A DNA stretch of 64,000 nt, from the NCBI GenBank assembly GCA_016756725.1, contig JAESII010000009.1, positions 1 through 64,000 of the forward strand. The letters run 5' to 3'. The notes beneath the pieces are model-generated. The model was not told where the DNA came from, ran no database searches, and saw only the letters and a program-made list of their open reading frames with translations. The first letter of the stretch is position 1. Each line of letters begins with the position of its first letter. Shown here one piece after another: positions 7,628-15,875 of the stretch. The stretch is from Synergistaceae bacterium. Its GTDB lineage: Bacteria; Synergistota; Synergistia; Synergistales; Aminithiophilaceae. Position numbers and translations under genes: made by a program.

Positions 7628-7984
7628 ATGCATGAGATGTCCCTAGTTGAAGCGCTGATGGAGGCGCTTCTCGAGGCCTTCGAGAAACATCCGAACTGGC
7701 TTCGGGCAAGGCGGGTCGAGCTTCATGTGGGGCGGCTGCGACAGGTTGTTCCCGAGGCGATGATTTTCTGCTTTGACGTCGCCTCCCGGGGCACCCCTCT
7801 TGAGGGAGCCTGTCTCGATCTTGTCGAGATCCCTCTCGAAGCCTTTTGCGAGGCCTGCGGTCACCGGTGGGGTCCGGAGGATCTCGTTTTTTTCTGTCCG
7901 GCCTGCGGCTCCGTTGACGTGGAGACGGTGGCGGGCATGGATCTCGATATAGCGTCTATGGAGGTGGAGGAAGGCGATGGTTAA
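7628..7984 (+). CDS. hypA: Hydrogenase nickel insertion protein HypA
   Basis: 118 aa, full length. HypA delivers nickel with HypB to [NiFe]-hydrogenase large subunits. The start MHEMSLVEALM carries the nickel-binding His2 of the MHE motif. The zinc site is two CxxC pairs, FCEACGHRW and FFCPACGS, near residues 77-101. ATG 7628 follows GGAGG. The 3' end overlaps hypB by 8 nt. No hydrogenase structural genes or other hyp genes are in the window, so the target enzyme must be encoded elsewhere. Confidence 0.95.
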   Translation: MHEMSLVEALMEALLEAFEKHPNWLRARRVELHVGRLRQVVPEAMIFCFDVASRGTPLEGACLDLVEIPLEAFCEACGHRWGPEDLVFFCPACGSVDVETVAGMDLDIASMEVEEGDG

Positions 7985-8639
7985 ACGCGTGGAAATCCGT
8001 CAGTCCGTCATGGCTGCCGACGAGCGCCATGCCCGAGCCATCCGCAAGGAGATGGGGAGGCGTTCCATCGTGATGCTGAACCTGATCGGTTCTCCTGGAG
8101 CGGGCAAGACGACACTTCTCGAGGCGACCCTTAGGAAGGCCTCCTTCCGCTGTGCCGTCATAGAGGGTGACGTGGCGACGAGCCGTGACGCTGAGCGGAT
8201 CGCCGCAGCAGGGGCGCCGGTGGTTCAGATCAACACCAAGGGAGGCTGTCACCTTGAGGCCCACCTCGTCGCCAAAGCCCTGGAGAGTCTGCCTCTGGAC
8301 GAGATCGACGTCCTTTTCGTGGAGAACGTTGGCAATCTGGTCTGCCCCGCTGAGTTCGACCTCGGCGAGGACGGCAAGATTGCCGTGAGCTCCGTCCCCG
8401 AGGGGGCCGACAAGCCGCTCAAGTATCCCCATCTGTTTCATCAGGCCTTGGCTGTTATCCTGACCAAGGCAGACCTTAAACCTCATGTCGCCTTTGATGA
8501 CGCTCTCTTCTGGAATGATGTTACGGGGCTCAATCCCAAGGCTCCACGCCTTGAGGTGGCCTCGACGAGGGGGGAGGGTATCGGGGACTGGATCTCCCTG
8601 GTCGAAATGTGGCTCCGCAGCAAGGGGGAAGGCCGGTGA
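7977..8639 (+). CDS. hypB: Hydrogenase nickel incorporation GTPase HypB
   Basis: 220 aa. GTPase that works with HypA to load nickel. Walker A is GSPGAGKTT (residues about 38-46); the metal-site segment NTKGGCHLEAHLVAKAL and ENVGNLVCPAEFDLGE are diagnostic, and the guanine-recognition motif is TKAD. The N-terminal His-rich stretch and CxxCGC nickel site of the E. coli form are absent, as in many HypB proteins. It overlaps hypA, and its TGA overlaps the GTG start of the helicase gene, so the three are probably co-transcribed. Confidence 0.96.
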   Translation: MVKRVEIRQSVMAADERHARAIRKEMGRRSIVMLNLIGSPGAGKTTLLEATLRKASFRCAVIEGDVATSRDAERIAAAGAPVVQINTKGGCHLEAHLVAKALESLPLDEIDVLFVENVGNLVCPAEFDLGEDGKIAVSSVPEGADKPLKYPHLFHQALAVILTKADLKPHVAFDDALFWNDVTGLNPKAPRLEVASTRGEGIGDWISLVEMWLRSKGEGR

Positions 8640-10606
8640 GGGGCCTTCTCGAGGGACTGAATGGTCCCCAGAAGACGGCTGTCACCTACTGTGAGGGGCC
8701 CCTGCTCGTGCTGGCCGGAGCCGGGAGCGGCAAGACGAGTGTCCTGACGCGCAAGCTGGCCTATCTCGTCCAGGAGAAAGGAGTGGAGCCTCATCGTCTT
8801 CTTGCCGTGACCTTCACGAACAAGGCGGCTCAGGAGATGGTTTCCCGCGTCAGCGATCTTCTCGCCGGAGAGCTCGCCGGGATGGCCGTTTCGACTTTTC
8901 ACGCCTGGGGCCTTCGCTGGCTCATCGGTCAGGGGGCGAGGCTCGAGGCGAAGGGGCTGCCACGGTCCTTCGTCATTTTCGATCGCGGTGATTGTCGCGG
9001 CCTGGTCAAACGGCTCCGTCTGGAGTTCAATCTCGATGAGAGCCGCTATGATACGGGGTGGATCCTTTCGGAGATGTCCCGGGGGAAGACCGAATGCGAT
9101 CTGGCGACGCTCAAACCCCAGACGCTGGTCCAGCCCTGGAGCGACTTCTACGACCGCTATCAGGAGGAATTGCGCCGTCAGGGTGCTCTGGATTTTGACG
9201 ACCTCCTCGTCCTCCCTCTTCATCTGATGCTCACGGACGGGGGGGCCCTGGAGGAGACTCGTGCCCGTTACGACTGGATTCTCGTCGACGAGTATCAGGA
9301 CGTGAACCGTCTTCAGTACCGTCTTCTCCGGCTCCTGACGGGGAAGGGGACGCCCCTCATGGTGGTCGGCGATCCCGATCAGTCCATTTACGGTTGGAGG
9401 GGAGCCGATATGGCCATGATCCTCCGCTTCGAGAAGGATTTCCCAGGAGCCAAGACGGTGGTCCTCGACCAGAACTACCGCTCCACGGGAGTCATCCTGG
9501 AGGCCGCCAACGCTGTCATCCGAAACAACGCCGACCGCCGACCCAAGGATCTCTGGACGGCCCGCGACCGGGGCGAGACGATCTACACGCTCATGGCCCG
9601 AAACCAGGAGGAGGAATCCCGTTTCGTGGCTGACGAGATCGAACAGCTCCGTTCCCGGGGTTACCGTTATGGTGATATGGCGATACTCTACCGGATGAAC
9701 GCCTTGAGCCGCCTCTACGAACAGCGCCTCGTCGAATCAGGCATTCCCTACCGGATCGTCAGAGGGACCAGTTTCTACGAGAGGCGCGAGGTCAAGGACG
9801 TGCTGGCCTATCTCCGCCTTGCCGTCAATCCTCGAGACCGGGCCTCTCTTGAGCGGATCGGGAACGTGCCGACGCGGGGACTGGGAGCGAAGAGCATGGA
9901 GAAGCTTGCCGTCCACCTGGAAGCTCTCAACGGTGACGAGCCGGCCCGGATCTGGGAGGCCGTGGCCTCTTCCTCTGCGGGCCTGAAAGGCAAGGCCGGG
10001 CAGGGAGCGGCGGCACTGGCCGGTCACATGACGGAATTGCTCCGCCTCGGGGAATCCTTTTCCGATGCCCTTCATTATGTCCTGGCCGAGGTCGACTACG
10101 GCGCCTTCCTGGCCCAATACGACCGGGAAGGATGGGAGGAGCGGGTCGAGAACGTCCTCGAACTGCTCTCCGTTGTCCCTCCGGGACTTCCCCTGGCGGA
10201 AACCCTTGCCGAGATTGCCCTCTTCACCGATCAGGAGTCCCTGGAGGACGATGAGGACCAGGTCAACCTGCTCACCCTCCACGCCGCCAAGGGACTGGAG
10301 TTTCCCGTCGTCTTTCTTGTCGCCATGGAGGAAGGGATCTTCCCCCACTCCCGATGCCTTGACGAGAGCCTGGAAGGGCTGGAAGAGGAGCGGCGCCTCT
10401 GCTATGTGGGCATGACCCGTGCCGAGGACCGGCTCTACCTGTCGGGCGCGCGGAGCCGTCTCCTTTTCGGTTCCGTACAGGCCAACGGGTTTTCCCGATT
10501 CCTCTGGGAGATCCCTGACGGACTCAAGACCGTCGACGACAGGGGAAGGGAGGAGGTTGGGACCCATGTGGGTTATCGGCCTTACCGGAGATATCGGCGC
10601 TGGTAA
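8636..10606 (+). CDS. UvrD/PcrA-type ATP-dependent DNA helicase
   Basis: About 656 aa superfamily 1A 3'-5' helicase for DNA repair and replication-fork clearance. Motifs in order: LAGAGSGKTSVLTRKLAYL (I), VTFTNKAAQEM (Ia), ILVDEYQDVNRLQYRLL (II), VGDPDQSIYGWRGAD (III), LDQNYRS (IV), LLTLHAAKGLEFPVVF (V) and RLCYVGMTRAEDRLYL (VI). The start is probably GTG 8636, overlapping the hypB stop; an ATG at 8609 lies inside hypB. The C-terminus is shorter than in PcrA (about 720 aa) and lacks an obvious RNA-polymerase-binding tail. It overlaps coaE by 41 nt. Confidence 0.93.
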   Translation: MRGLLEGLNGPQKTAVTYCEGPLLVLAGAGSGKTSVLTRKLAYLVQEKGVEPHRLLAVTFTNKAAQEMVSRVSDLLAGELAGMAVSTFHAWGLRWLIGQGARLEAKGLPRSFVIFDRGDCRGLVKRLRLEFNLDESRYDTGWILSEMSRGKTECDLATLKPQTLVQPWSDFYDRYQEELRRQGALDFDDLLVLPLHLMLTDGGALEETRARYDWILVDEYQDVNRLQYRLLRLLTGKGTPLMVVGDPDQSIYGWRGADMAMILRFEKDFPGAKTVVLDQNYRSTGVILEAANAVIRNNADRRPKDLWTARDRGETIYTLMARNQEEESRFVADEIEQLRSRGYRYGDMAILYRMNALSRLYEQRLVESGIPYRIVRGTSFYERREVKDVLAYLRLAVNPRDRASLERIGNVPTRGLGAKSMEKLAVHLEALNGDEPARIWEAVASSSAGLKGKAGQGAAALAGHMTELLRLGESFSDALHYVLAEVDYGAFLAQYDREGWEERVENVLELLSVVPPGLPLAETLAEIALFTDQESLEDDEDQVNLLTLHAAKGLEFPVVFLVAMEEGIFPHSRCLDESLEGLEEERRLCYVGMTRAEDRLYLSGARSRLLFGSVQANGFSRFLWEIPDGLKTVDDRGREEVGTHVGYRPYRRYRRW

Positions 10607-11399
10607 GTCGACGGCGGCCCGTTTCTTCAGCAGCTGCGGCGCTTCGGTAATTGATGCCGATGCCGTCGTCCGCGATCTCTGGCGTCTGCCGGAGATGATA
10701 GAGGCCGCCAGAGACCGCTGGGGGCAGGCCGTCGTTGCCGATGGCCGCATCGTCCCTGCCGAGGTGGCGCGATGGGCTTTCTCCGCCGAAGAGGAGTACC
10801 GCTGGTTAAGTGGGCTTCTGCACCGCCCCGTCATGATCGAGATGGAGCGTCGTCTGGCCGCTCTTTCGGGCTGGGTTGTGGCGGAAATCCCTCTGCTCTT
10901 CGAGGTGGGGCGACCTCACTGGATCGATGAGACGGTCTATGTCGCGGCCTCAGCGGAAAAGCGGGCCAGCCGCAACTGTTCCCGAGGGCTTGACGGGCCG
11001 TCCCTGAAGAACCGGGAACGGTGGCTTCTCGAGGGCGAGAAGAAGCGCCTTATGGCAGACTTTGTCGTCTCCAACGACGGAGAGCGTGGCGATCTCACCA
11101 CGGCCCTGGAGGGGCTGGCCCGCGACTTTGCCGATCTCGGCGACCTGGGTCGCTACGGTCTCTTTTGCCACAGGGCCTTGGCGACAGTCCTTGTCGAACA
11201 GGGCCTGGCCGCTTTTCCCGTCTTGGGTCCCTGTGGCTCTGGAGAGGAGGGGGAGCTGCGCTTTTGGGGTTTCGGTCGCCTTTTTCGCGACGTCGAGAGT
11301 CTCTGCCGTTCCCAAGGCGTCGGCCGACTTCATTTCAGCGAGGTTCGGCGCATTGCCGGATCCATGGCCCGAGGGGCGCTTAAGGAGTTAGCGCGATGA
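10566..11399 (+). CDS. coaE: Dephospho-CoA kinase with C-terminal extension
   Basis: 277 aa. The first 195 or so residues are CoaE, which phosphorylates dephospho-CoA in the last step of coenzyme A synthesis: WVIGLTGDIGAGKSTAARFF (P-loop), VIDADAVVRDLW and VAEIPLLFEVG (substrate sites), then VYVAASAEKRASRN. The family is normally about 200 aa, so the last 75-80 residues are extra. They contain LVEQGLAAFPVLGP, faintly like the LVEERLAAC stretch of CutA, but I cannot assign them. ATG 10566 lies inside the helicase gene; the 3' end overlaps the next gene by 4 nt. Translational coupling is likely. Confidence 0.88.
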   Translation: MWVIGLTGDIGAGKSTAARFFSSCGASVIDADAVVRDLWRLPEMIEAARDRWGQAVVADGRIVPAEVARWAFSAEEEYRWLSGLLHRPVMIEMERRLAALSGWVVAEIPLLFEVGRPHWIDETVYVAASAEKRASRNCSRGLDGPSLKNRERWLLEGEKKRLMADFVVSNDGERGDLTTALEGLARDFADLGDLGRYGLFCHRALATVLVEQGLAAFPVLGPCGSGEEGELRFWGFGRLFRDVESLCRSQGVGRLHFSEVRRIAGSMARGALKELAR

Positions 11400-14020
11400 T
11401 CCTCGTCACGAGCCATATCGGCTCCGACTTCGATTCGCTGGCTTCCATGGTGGCGGCCGCGAAGCTCTACGACGGGGCAGTGCTGAGTTTTTCCGGCTCG
11501 GCGGGCAGGACGGTGCGGGAGTTTCTCAAGCGCTTTCCCGGTCGCTGGGAAGTGCTGACGCCGCGGAAGATCACCATGGCCGACGTTGACCTTCTCGTCG
11601 TTGTCGACGCCCGCTCACGGTCGCGCATCGGGGCTTTTGCCCCTCTTCTCGACCGGCCGGGCCTGAAGGTCCACCTCTACGACCACCACCCGCCGGCCCA
11701 GGACGAGATCGAGGCAGAAAAGAGGGTCATTGAGCCCGTCGGTGCTGTGGCAACCCTGCTCGTGGAGATTCTGCTTCGGGAGGGGATCCCTATCTCCCCT
11801 CAGGAAGCCACCCTTTTCGTCATGGGGATCTACGAGGACACGGGGGCCCTTACCTTCGGCTCCACCTGCCGCCGCGATTTCGAGGCCGTTGCCCGTCTGC
11901 GAGAACTTGGGGCCGATATGACCCTCATCCCTTTGCACGTCGAGATGGCTCTCTCCGCTCCGGAAAGGCGCCTTCAAGACCAGCTCGTCGACCACGGCTG
12001 GGAGCGCTACGTCAACGGGGCCCGCGTCGTCCTCTCCACGCTGAGCCTCGATCACTACGTCGAGGGGCTGTCTCTTTTCGTGCACCGCTTGAGAGACTAT
12101 TTTGACGCCGATGTGGCCCTGGCCGCCGTGACTATGGAGAAACGGACCTATGTGGTCGGACGCAGTCGAGAGGGAGTGCTCGACATGGCTGCCTTTCTCG
12201 CCCCTCTCGGAGGGGGCGGCCACGCTCAGGCCGCTTCGGTGACGCTCACTGGCGTCGATCCCGCTGAGGTTCTTCAGGATCTCGAGAAGGCCCTGGAGAC
12301 GGCTATTGGCCCTTCCCTTCTTGTTCGCGACATCATGACGCGACCCGTCATGGCCGTCGAGTCTTCCATCTCCCTCGACGAGGCCTACCGCGTCATGATC
12401 CGCTATGGCCACGCGGCCCTGCCCGTCACGGCCGGAGGGCGGATCAAGGGGATCATCACCCGCAAGGACCTGGATAAGGCTAAGCTCCACGGCCTGGGGC
12501 AGGTCTCCGTGGCCGAGTATATGACGGAAGGGGTCATTTCCGTGAGGCCCGAGGCCCATCTGGCCGAAGCCCACAGGATGATGGTGGCTCACAACATAGG
12601 TCGTCTTCCTGTCGTTCTCGATGGCCAGCTTCAGGGGATCGTCACCCGCACGGACATGTTGCGGGCTCTCTACCCCGCTTCGCTGCCCCTGGAGGAGCGT
12701 CATTTCGGGAACGACTACCCCTGGCAGGAGGACCTGACCGATCTCATGGCCAGGCGTCTCCCGACGGAGACGAATCACCTGCTCAGGAGGCTCGGCCACA
12801 TGGCCGACGCCATGGGGATGAAGGCTTTTGCCGTGGGAGGCTTTGTCCGTGACCTCCTCCTGGGTAAGATTAACCTTGATTTGGATGTCGTCATCGAGGG
12901 AGACGGTGTCGCCTTCATCAAGGCCTGGGAAGGAGAGGGCTACCGCGTCTCTGTCCACGAGCGGTTCCGCACAGGAACAATCCACTTTCCCGGTTCCCTC
13001 AAGGTTGACGTGGCCACGGCTCGGCGCGAGTTTTACGAGTATCCTGTCGCCCAGCCGACGGTGGCCAGCGACTCCCTCAAGCACGACCTCTACCGCCGTG
13101 ATTTCACCGTGAACGCCATGGCCGTTGCCCTCTGCGAGGAGAGATGGGGGCAGCTCATCGATTATTTCGGGGGGAGGCGTGATCTGCGTCGCGGCTTTCT
13201 CAAGGTCCTGCACAACCTGAGCTTCGTCGAGGATCCAACCCGCGTCTTCCGCGGCGTGAGGCTGGAACAGCGTCTCCGCCTCAGACTTGAAGACAACACG
13301 GCCCGCCTCATGAAAAGCTGTGTCAAAGGGGGGCTCCTCTCCCTCCTCTCGGGCCTGAGGGTCAAAAGCGAGCTGGAGATCCTCTTCAGCGAGGCCGCGC
13401 CCCTGCCGGCGCTGCGCCGCCTCCGGGAGTTCGGGGCCTGGGATGTCCTCTTTCCCGGAATCAGCGCCGATCAGGAGACGGACCGTATCGTGCGGCGCCT
13501 TGCCGTCTTCTTCCGCCGCCTCAGTCACGACCTGCCTTCCTTCAACGACGAGCTGTGGCTTGTCTACCTGGCAGCTCTTCTCTTCGGCAGCGACGAGACA
13601 ATACAGCGCAGCGTCATGGACCGCCTCCATCTGGCTCCCCGGGAGCGGCGGGTCGTGGAGACTTCCCTGTTCAGCCACCGGTCGGCCGAAAACGACCTGG
13701 GAGGCCGAGCTGAAAAAAGGGTTTCCGAGATCTGGACCTACCTTCAAGGTGTCCCTTTGACGGCCTGCCTTTTCTGGGCTGCCGCCACCGATCGCTGGCG
13801 GGTCCGGCGCCGTCTTCTTCATTACCTGACGCGGTGGCACAAGGTCCATCCCATGCTGAGCGGCCAGGAGGTCTTGGACCTGGGCTACCGTGAAGGGCCG
13901 CAGATCGGGCGGATTCTTTCGGGCCTCCGGTCGGCCCGTCTTGACGGCGCTGTGGAAACGAGGGAAGAAGAGATACAATGGATTCTCGACAATTTCCCTA
14001 AAGGGGCAAAAAGGAAGTGA
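11396..14020 (+). CDS. A-adding tRNA nucleotidyltransferase with DHH and CBS domains
   Basis: 874 aa, multidomain. Residues 1-150: DHH phosphoesterase (SHIGSDFDSLASM, VVVDARSRSR, YDHHPP). About 200-305: DHHA1 region with APLGGGGHAQAAS. About 312-430: two CBS domains (VRDIMTRPVMAVES, VAEYMTEGVISVRP). From about 465: class II nucleotidyltransferase head with GGFVRDLLLGKINLDLDVV, whose LDLDVV holds the DxD metal ligands, then RRDFTVNAMAV and the tRNA-binding helical body. This architecture is known from Aquifex and Deinococcus, where it adds the terminal A of tRNA CCA in partnership with a CC-adding enzyme. The ATG overlaps the coaE stop. The CBS pair suggests nucleotide sensing, and the DHH part may be a nuclease (inference). 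Confidence 0.9.
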   Translation: MILVTSHIGSDFDSLASMVAAAKLYDGAVLSFSGSAGRTVREFLKRFPGRWEVLTPRKITMADVDLLVVVDARSRSRIGAFAPLLDRPGLKVHLYDHHPPAQDEIEAEKRVIEPVGAVATLLVEILLREGIPISPQEATLFVMGIYEDTGALTFGSTCRRDFEAVARLRELGADMTLIPLHVEMALSAPERRLQDQLVDHGWERYVNGARVVLSTLSLDHYVEGLSLFVHRLRDYFDADVALAAVTMEKRTYVVGRSREGVLDMAAFLAPLGGGGHAQAASVTLTGVDPAEVLQDLEKALETAIGPSLLVRDIMTRPVMAVESSISLDEAYRVMIRYGHAALPVTAGGRIKGIITRKDLDKAKLHGLGQVSVAEYMTEGVISVRPEAHLAEAHRMMVAHNIGRLPVVLDGQLQGIVTRTDMLRALYPASLPLEERHFGNDYPWQEDLTDLMARRLPTETNHLLRRLGHMADAMGMKAFAVGGFVRDLLLGKINLDLDVVIEGDGVAFIKAWEGEGYRVSVHERFRTGTIHFPGSLKVDVATARREFYEYPVAQPTVASDSLKHDLYRRDFTVNAMAVALCEERWGQLIDYFGGRRDLRRGFLKVLHNLSFVEDPTRVFRGVRLEQRLRLRLEDNTARLMKSCVKGGLLSLLSGLRVKSELEILFSEAAPLPALRRLREFGAWDVLFPGISADQETDRIVRRLAVFFRRLSHDLPSFNDELWLVYLAALLFGSDETIQRSVMDRLHLAPRERRVVETSLFSHRSAENDLGGRAEKRVSEIWTYLQGVPLTACLFWAAATDRWRVRRRLLHYLTRWHKVHPMLSGQEVLDLGYREGPQIGRILSGLRSARLDGAVETREEEIQWILDNFPKGAKRK

Positions 14021-14035
14021 TCGGTCCTGTTACGC

Positions 14036-14632
14036 ATGCCTGATTTCACCCAACTTCTCCTGAGCCTTCCGGCCGTTCTCTGGGCCATTACCTTTCACGA
14101 ATTCTGCCATGGTTACATGGCCTACCGGCTGGGAGATCCCACGCCGCGCCTTCGCGGTCGACTGACCCTGAACCCCCTGGCCCATCTCGATCCCATCGGA
14201 GCCCTCATGCTCCTTCTTTTCCGCTTCGGTTGGGCCAAGCCCGTCCCGATCGATACGCGCTACTTCCGCAAGCCCCGTCGGGACCTGGTCCTCGTCTCTC
14301 TCGCCGGGGCAGGAGGGAACCTCCTGACGGCCTTCCTCTGCGGCCTGGTAGTGCGTCTCTTCCCCTACCCCTTCGTGAACAACTACGCCCTGGGCCTGTT
14401 TATCCAGCTCATGATCCTCATCAATATCGGCCTGGCCGTCTTTAATCTCCTGCCCATTCCCCCTCTGGACGGCTCAAAGCTGCTTTACGTCTTCCTTCCC
14501 GGCCGGTGGCTCCAGGGATTTTCCTGGCTCGAGCGGTACGGCATGTTTGTCCTTATGGCTCTTCTGGCTCTGGGTATCCTCCCGGCCATCATGAGTCCCA
14601 TCGTGCTCTTCCTTTACCGCCTGGTTCTCTAG
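14036..14632 (+). CDS. Site-2 protease family (M50) membrane metalloprotease
   Basis: 198 aa integral membrane protein. The zinc motif HEFCH (HExxH) is at residues about 21-25 inside the first hydrophobic segment. The second motif, NLLPIPPLDGSKLL, near residue 142 supplies the third ligand Asp. This is the short S2P group without PDZ domain, which cleaves membrane-embedded substrates or has an unknown role. Ribosome-site spacing for ATG 14036 is poor (nearest purine stretch about 18 nt away). It lies 15 nt after the nucleotidyltransferase gene and 12 nt before surE. Confidence 0.92.
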   Translation: MPDFTQLLLSLPAVLWAITFHEFCHGYMAYRLGDPTPRLRGRLTLNPLAHLDPIGALMLLLFRFGWAKPVPIDTRYFRKPRRDLVLVSLAGAGGNLLTAFLCGLVVRLFPYPFVNNYALGLFIQLMILINIGLAVFNLLPIPPLDGSKLLYVFLPGRWLQGFSWLERYGMFVLMALLALGILPAIMSPIVLFLYRLVL

Positions 14633-14644
14633 GAGGTCTCTGCC

Positions 14645-15433
14645 ATGCGTGTTCTCGTGACCAACGATGACGGCATCTACGCGCCGGGTATCGTTATTCT
14701 CGCTAAATTTCTGGCCGAGGCGGGCCACGAGCCTGTTGTCGTCGCTCCCGACAGGGAGCGGAGCAGCGTCGGCCATGCCATCACCCTCACCCGTCCCCTG
14801 CGGCTTCAGCCTTTAAGTGGCGGCCCCTATCCCGATGTCGTCAAGGCCTACGCCTGTGACGGAACGCCTTCGGACTGCGTTGTCCTCGGGCTGGACGAGG
14901 TTGCCCCGGAGATCGCCATCGTCTTCTCCGGCGTCAACCGTGGTCCCAACGTGGGTGATGACTTGACCTACTCGGGTACCGTCTCGGCCGCCATGGAGGG
15001 ACTGGTCTTCGGCAGGACCTCCGTCGCCTTTTCCCTCAACTGCAAACCCGACGGCGAGGAGCAGCTCTACGAGACGGCCGGAGCCTTCGCCGTCCATCTC
15101 CTGGAGTGGCTGGGGACTCACCCGCTACCTCAGGGCGTCCTCCTCAACGTCAATGTCCCCAATCTTCCCCTGTCGCTCATCAAAGGAGTTCAGGTCACCC
15201 GGAAGGGGACAAGGGCCTACGAGGGGAAGGTGAACCGACTGCAGGACCCCCATGGGCGAACCTACTACTGGGTCGCTGGCCGCCCTGAGGACGAGATGGT
15301 CGAAGGCACCGACGTCTGGGCCGTGGCTCACGGCTACATCTCCGTCACCCCCGTTCATCTCGACATGACTCACTACCCTTCGGTGGAAGCCCTCTGCGGT
15401 CAGGGACTGACGGAACTCGACCTCGAAAACTGA
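14645..15433 (+). CDS. surE: 5'/3'-nucleotidase SurE
   Basis: 262 aa, full length. Metal-dependent phosphatase for nucleoside monophosphates, linked to stationary-phase survival. N-terminal MRVLVTNDDGIYAPGI holds the metal-binding DD pair; VVAPDRERSSVGHAITLTRPL, GTPSDCVVLG and SGVNRGPNVGDDLTYSGTVS complete the active site. It has AGGAGG ahead of ATG 14645, and its TGA shares one base with the archease start. Confidence 0.97.
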   Translation: MRVLVTNDDGIYAPGIVILAKFLAEAGHEPVVVAPDRERSSVGHAITLTRPLRLQPLSGGPYPDVVKAYACDGTPSDCVVLGLDEVAPEIAIVFSGVNRGPNVGDDLTYSGTVSAAMEGLVFGRTSVAFSLNCKPDGEEQLYETAGAFAVHLLEWLGTHPLPQGVLLNVNVPNLPLSLIKGVQVTRKGTRAYEGKVNRLQDPHGRTYYWVAGRPEDEMVEGTDVWAVAHGYISVTPVHLDMTHYPSVEALCGQGLTELDLEN

Positions 15434-15837
15434 TGTGGCGCGAGATCGAGCGGGGAGGCGATCTGGGGCTCCTCGTCGAGGCGCCCGACGGCAAGGCCCT
15501 CTTCGAGCAGTGCCGCCGTGCTCTCTACGAGCTCCTCTTCGGCGCCCTGCCCGCGAAGGCGGCCGGCTCTGCCTGGTCCGTCCTCCTGGAAGGGGCGGAT
15601 GACGAGGAGCTGGCCGTCGCCTGGTTCAATGAGCTCCTCTTCCTCCTCGAGACGGGACGGGGCTGCCTGATCTCCTCCCGATACGCCTATGACCCTTCCG
15701 GCCCGAGCCTGGCTGTGGAGGGTCGTCTTGTCATGGCCCCTGCGCTGCCCACGCTGGCCATCAAGGCGGCGACCTACGGCGGGCTCCGGCTCGATCCGGG
15801 GCCGCCGGTGAGACTGGAGATCACCTTCGATCTCTGA
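15433..15837 (+). CDS. Archease
   Basis: 134 aa. Archease is a small chaperone-like activator that speeds guanylylation and turnover of the RtcB RNA ligase. The N-terminal acidic and hydrophobic pattern (DLGLLVEAPDGKALFEQCRRAL), the EELAVAWFNELLFLLE helix, the lysine-bearing segment TLAIKAATYGGL and the C-terminal LEITFDL match the family. Metal-binding Asp residues are expected at the N-terminus and C-terminus. The neighbouring rtcB, 38 nt downstream, makes the call firm. Confidence 0.88.
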   Translation: MWREIERGGDLGLLVEAPDGKALFEQCRRALYELLFGALPAKAAGSAWSVLLEGADDEELAVAWFNELLFLLETGRGCLISSRYAYDPSGPSLAVEGRLVMAPALPTLAIKAATYGGLRLDPGPPVRLEITFDL

Positions 15838-15875
15838 TCGTCTGCTGACGGGGAACTGTGAAAGGAGGTTTCATC

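Noticed and set aside
11615-13978. 787-aa open frame on the minus strand
   Set aside because: It is fully antisense to the 874-aa nucleotidyltransferase gene, which has all expected motifs; the antisense frame has no recognisable domains and arises from GC-rich codon bias.
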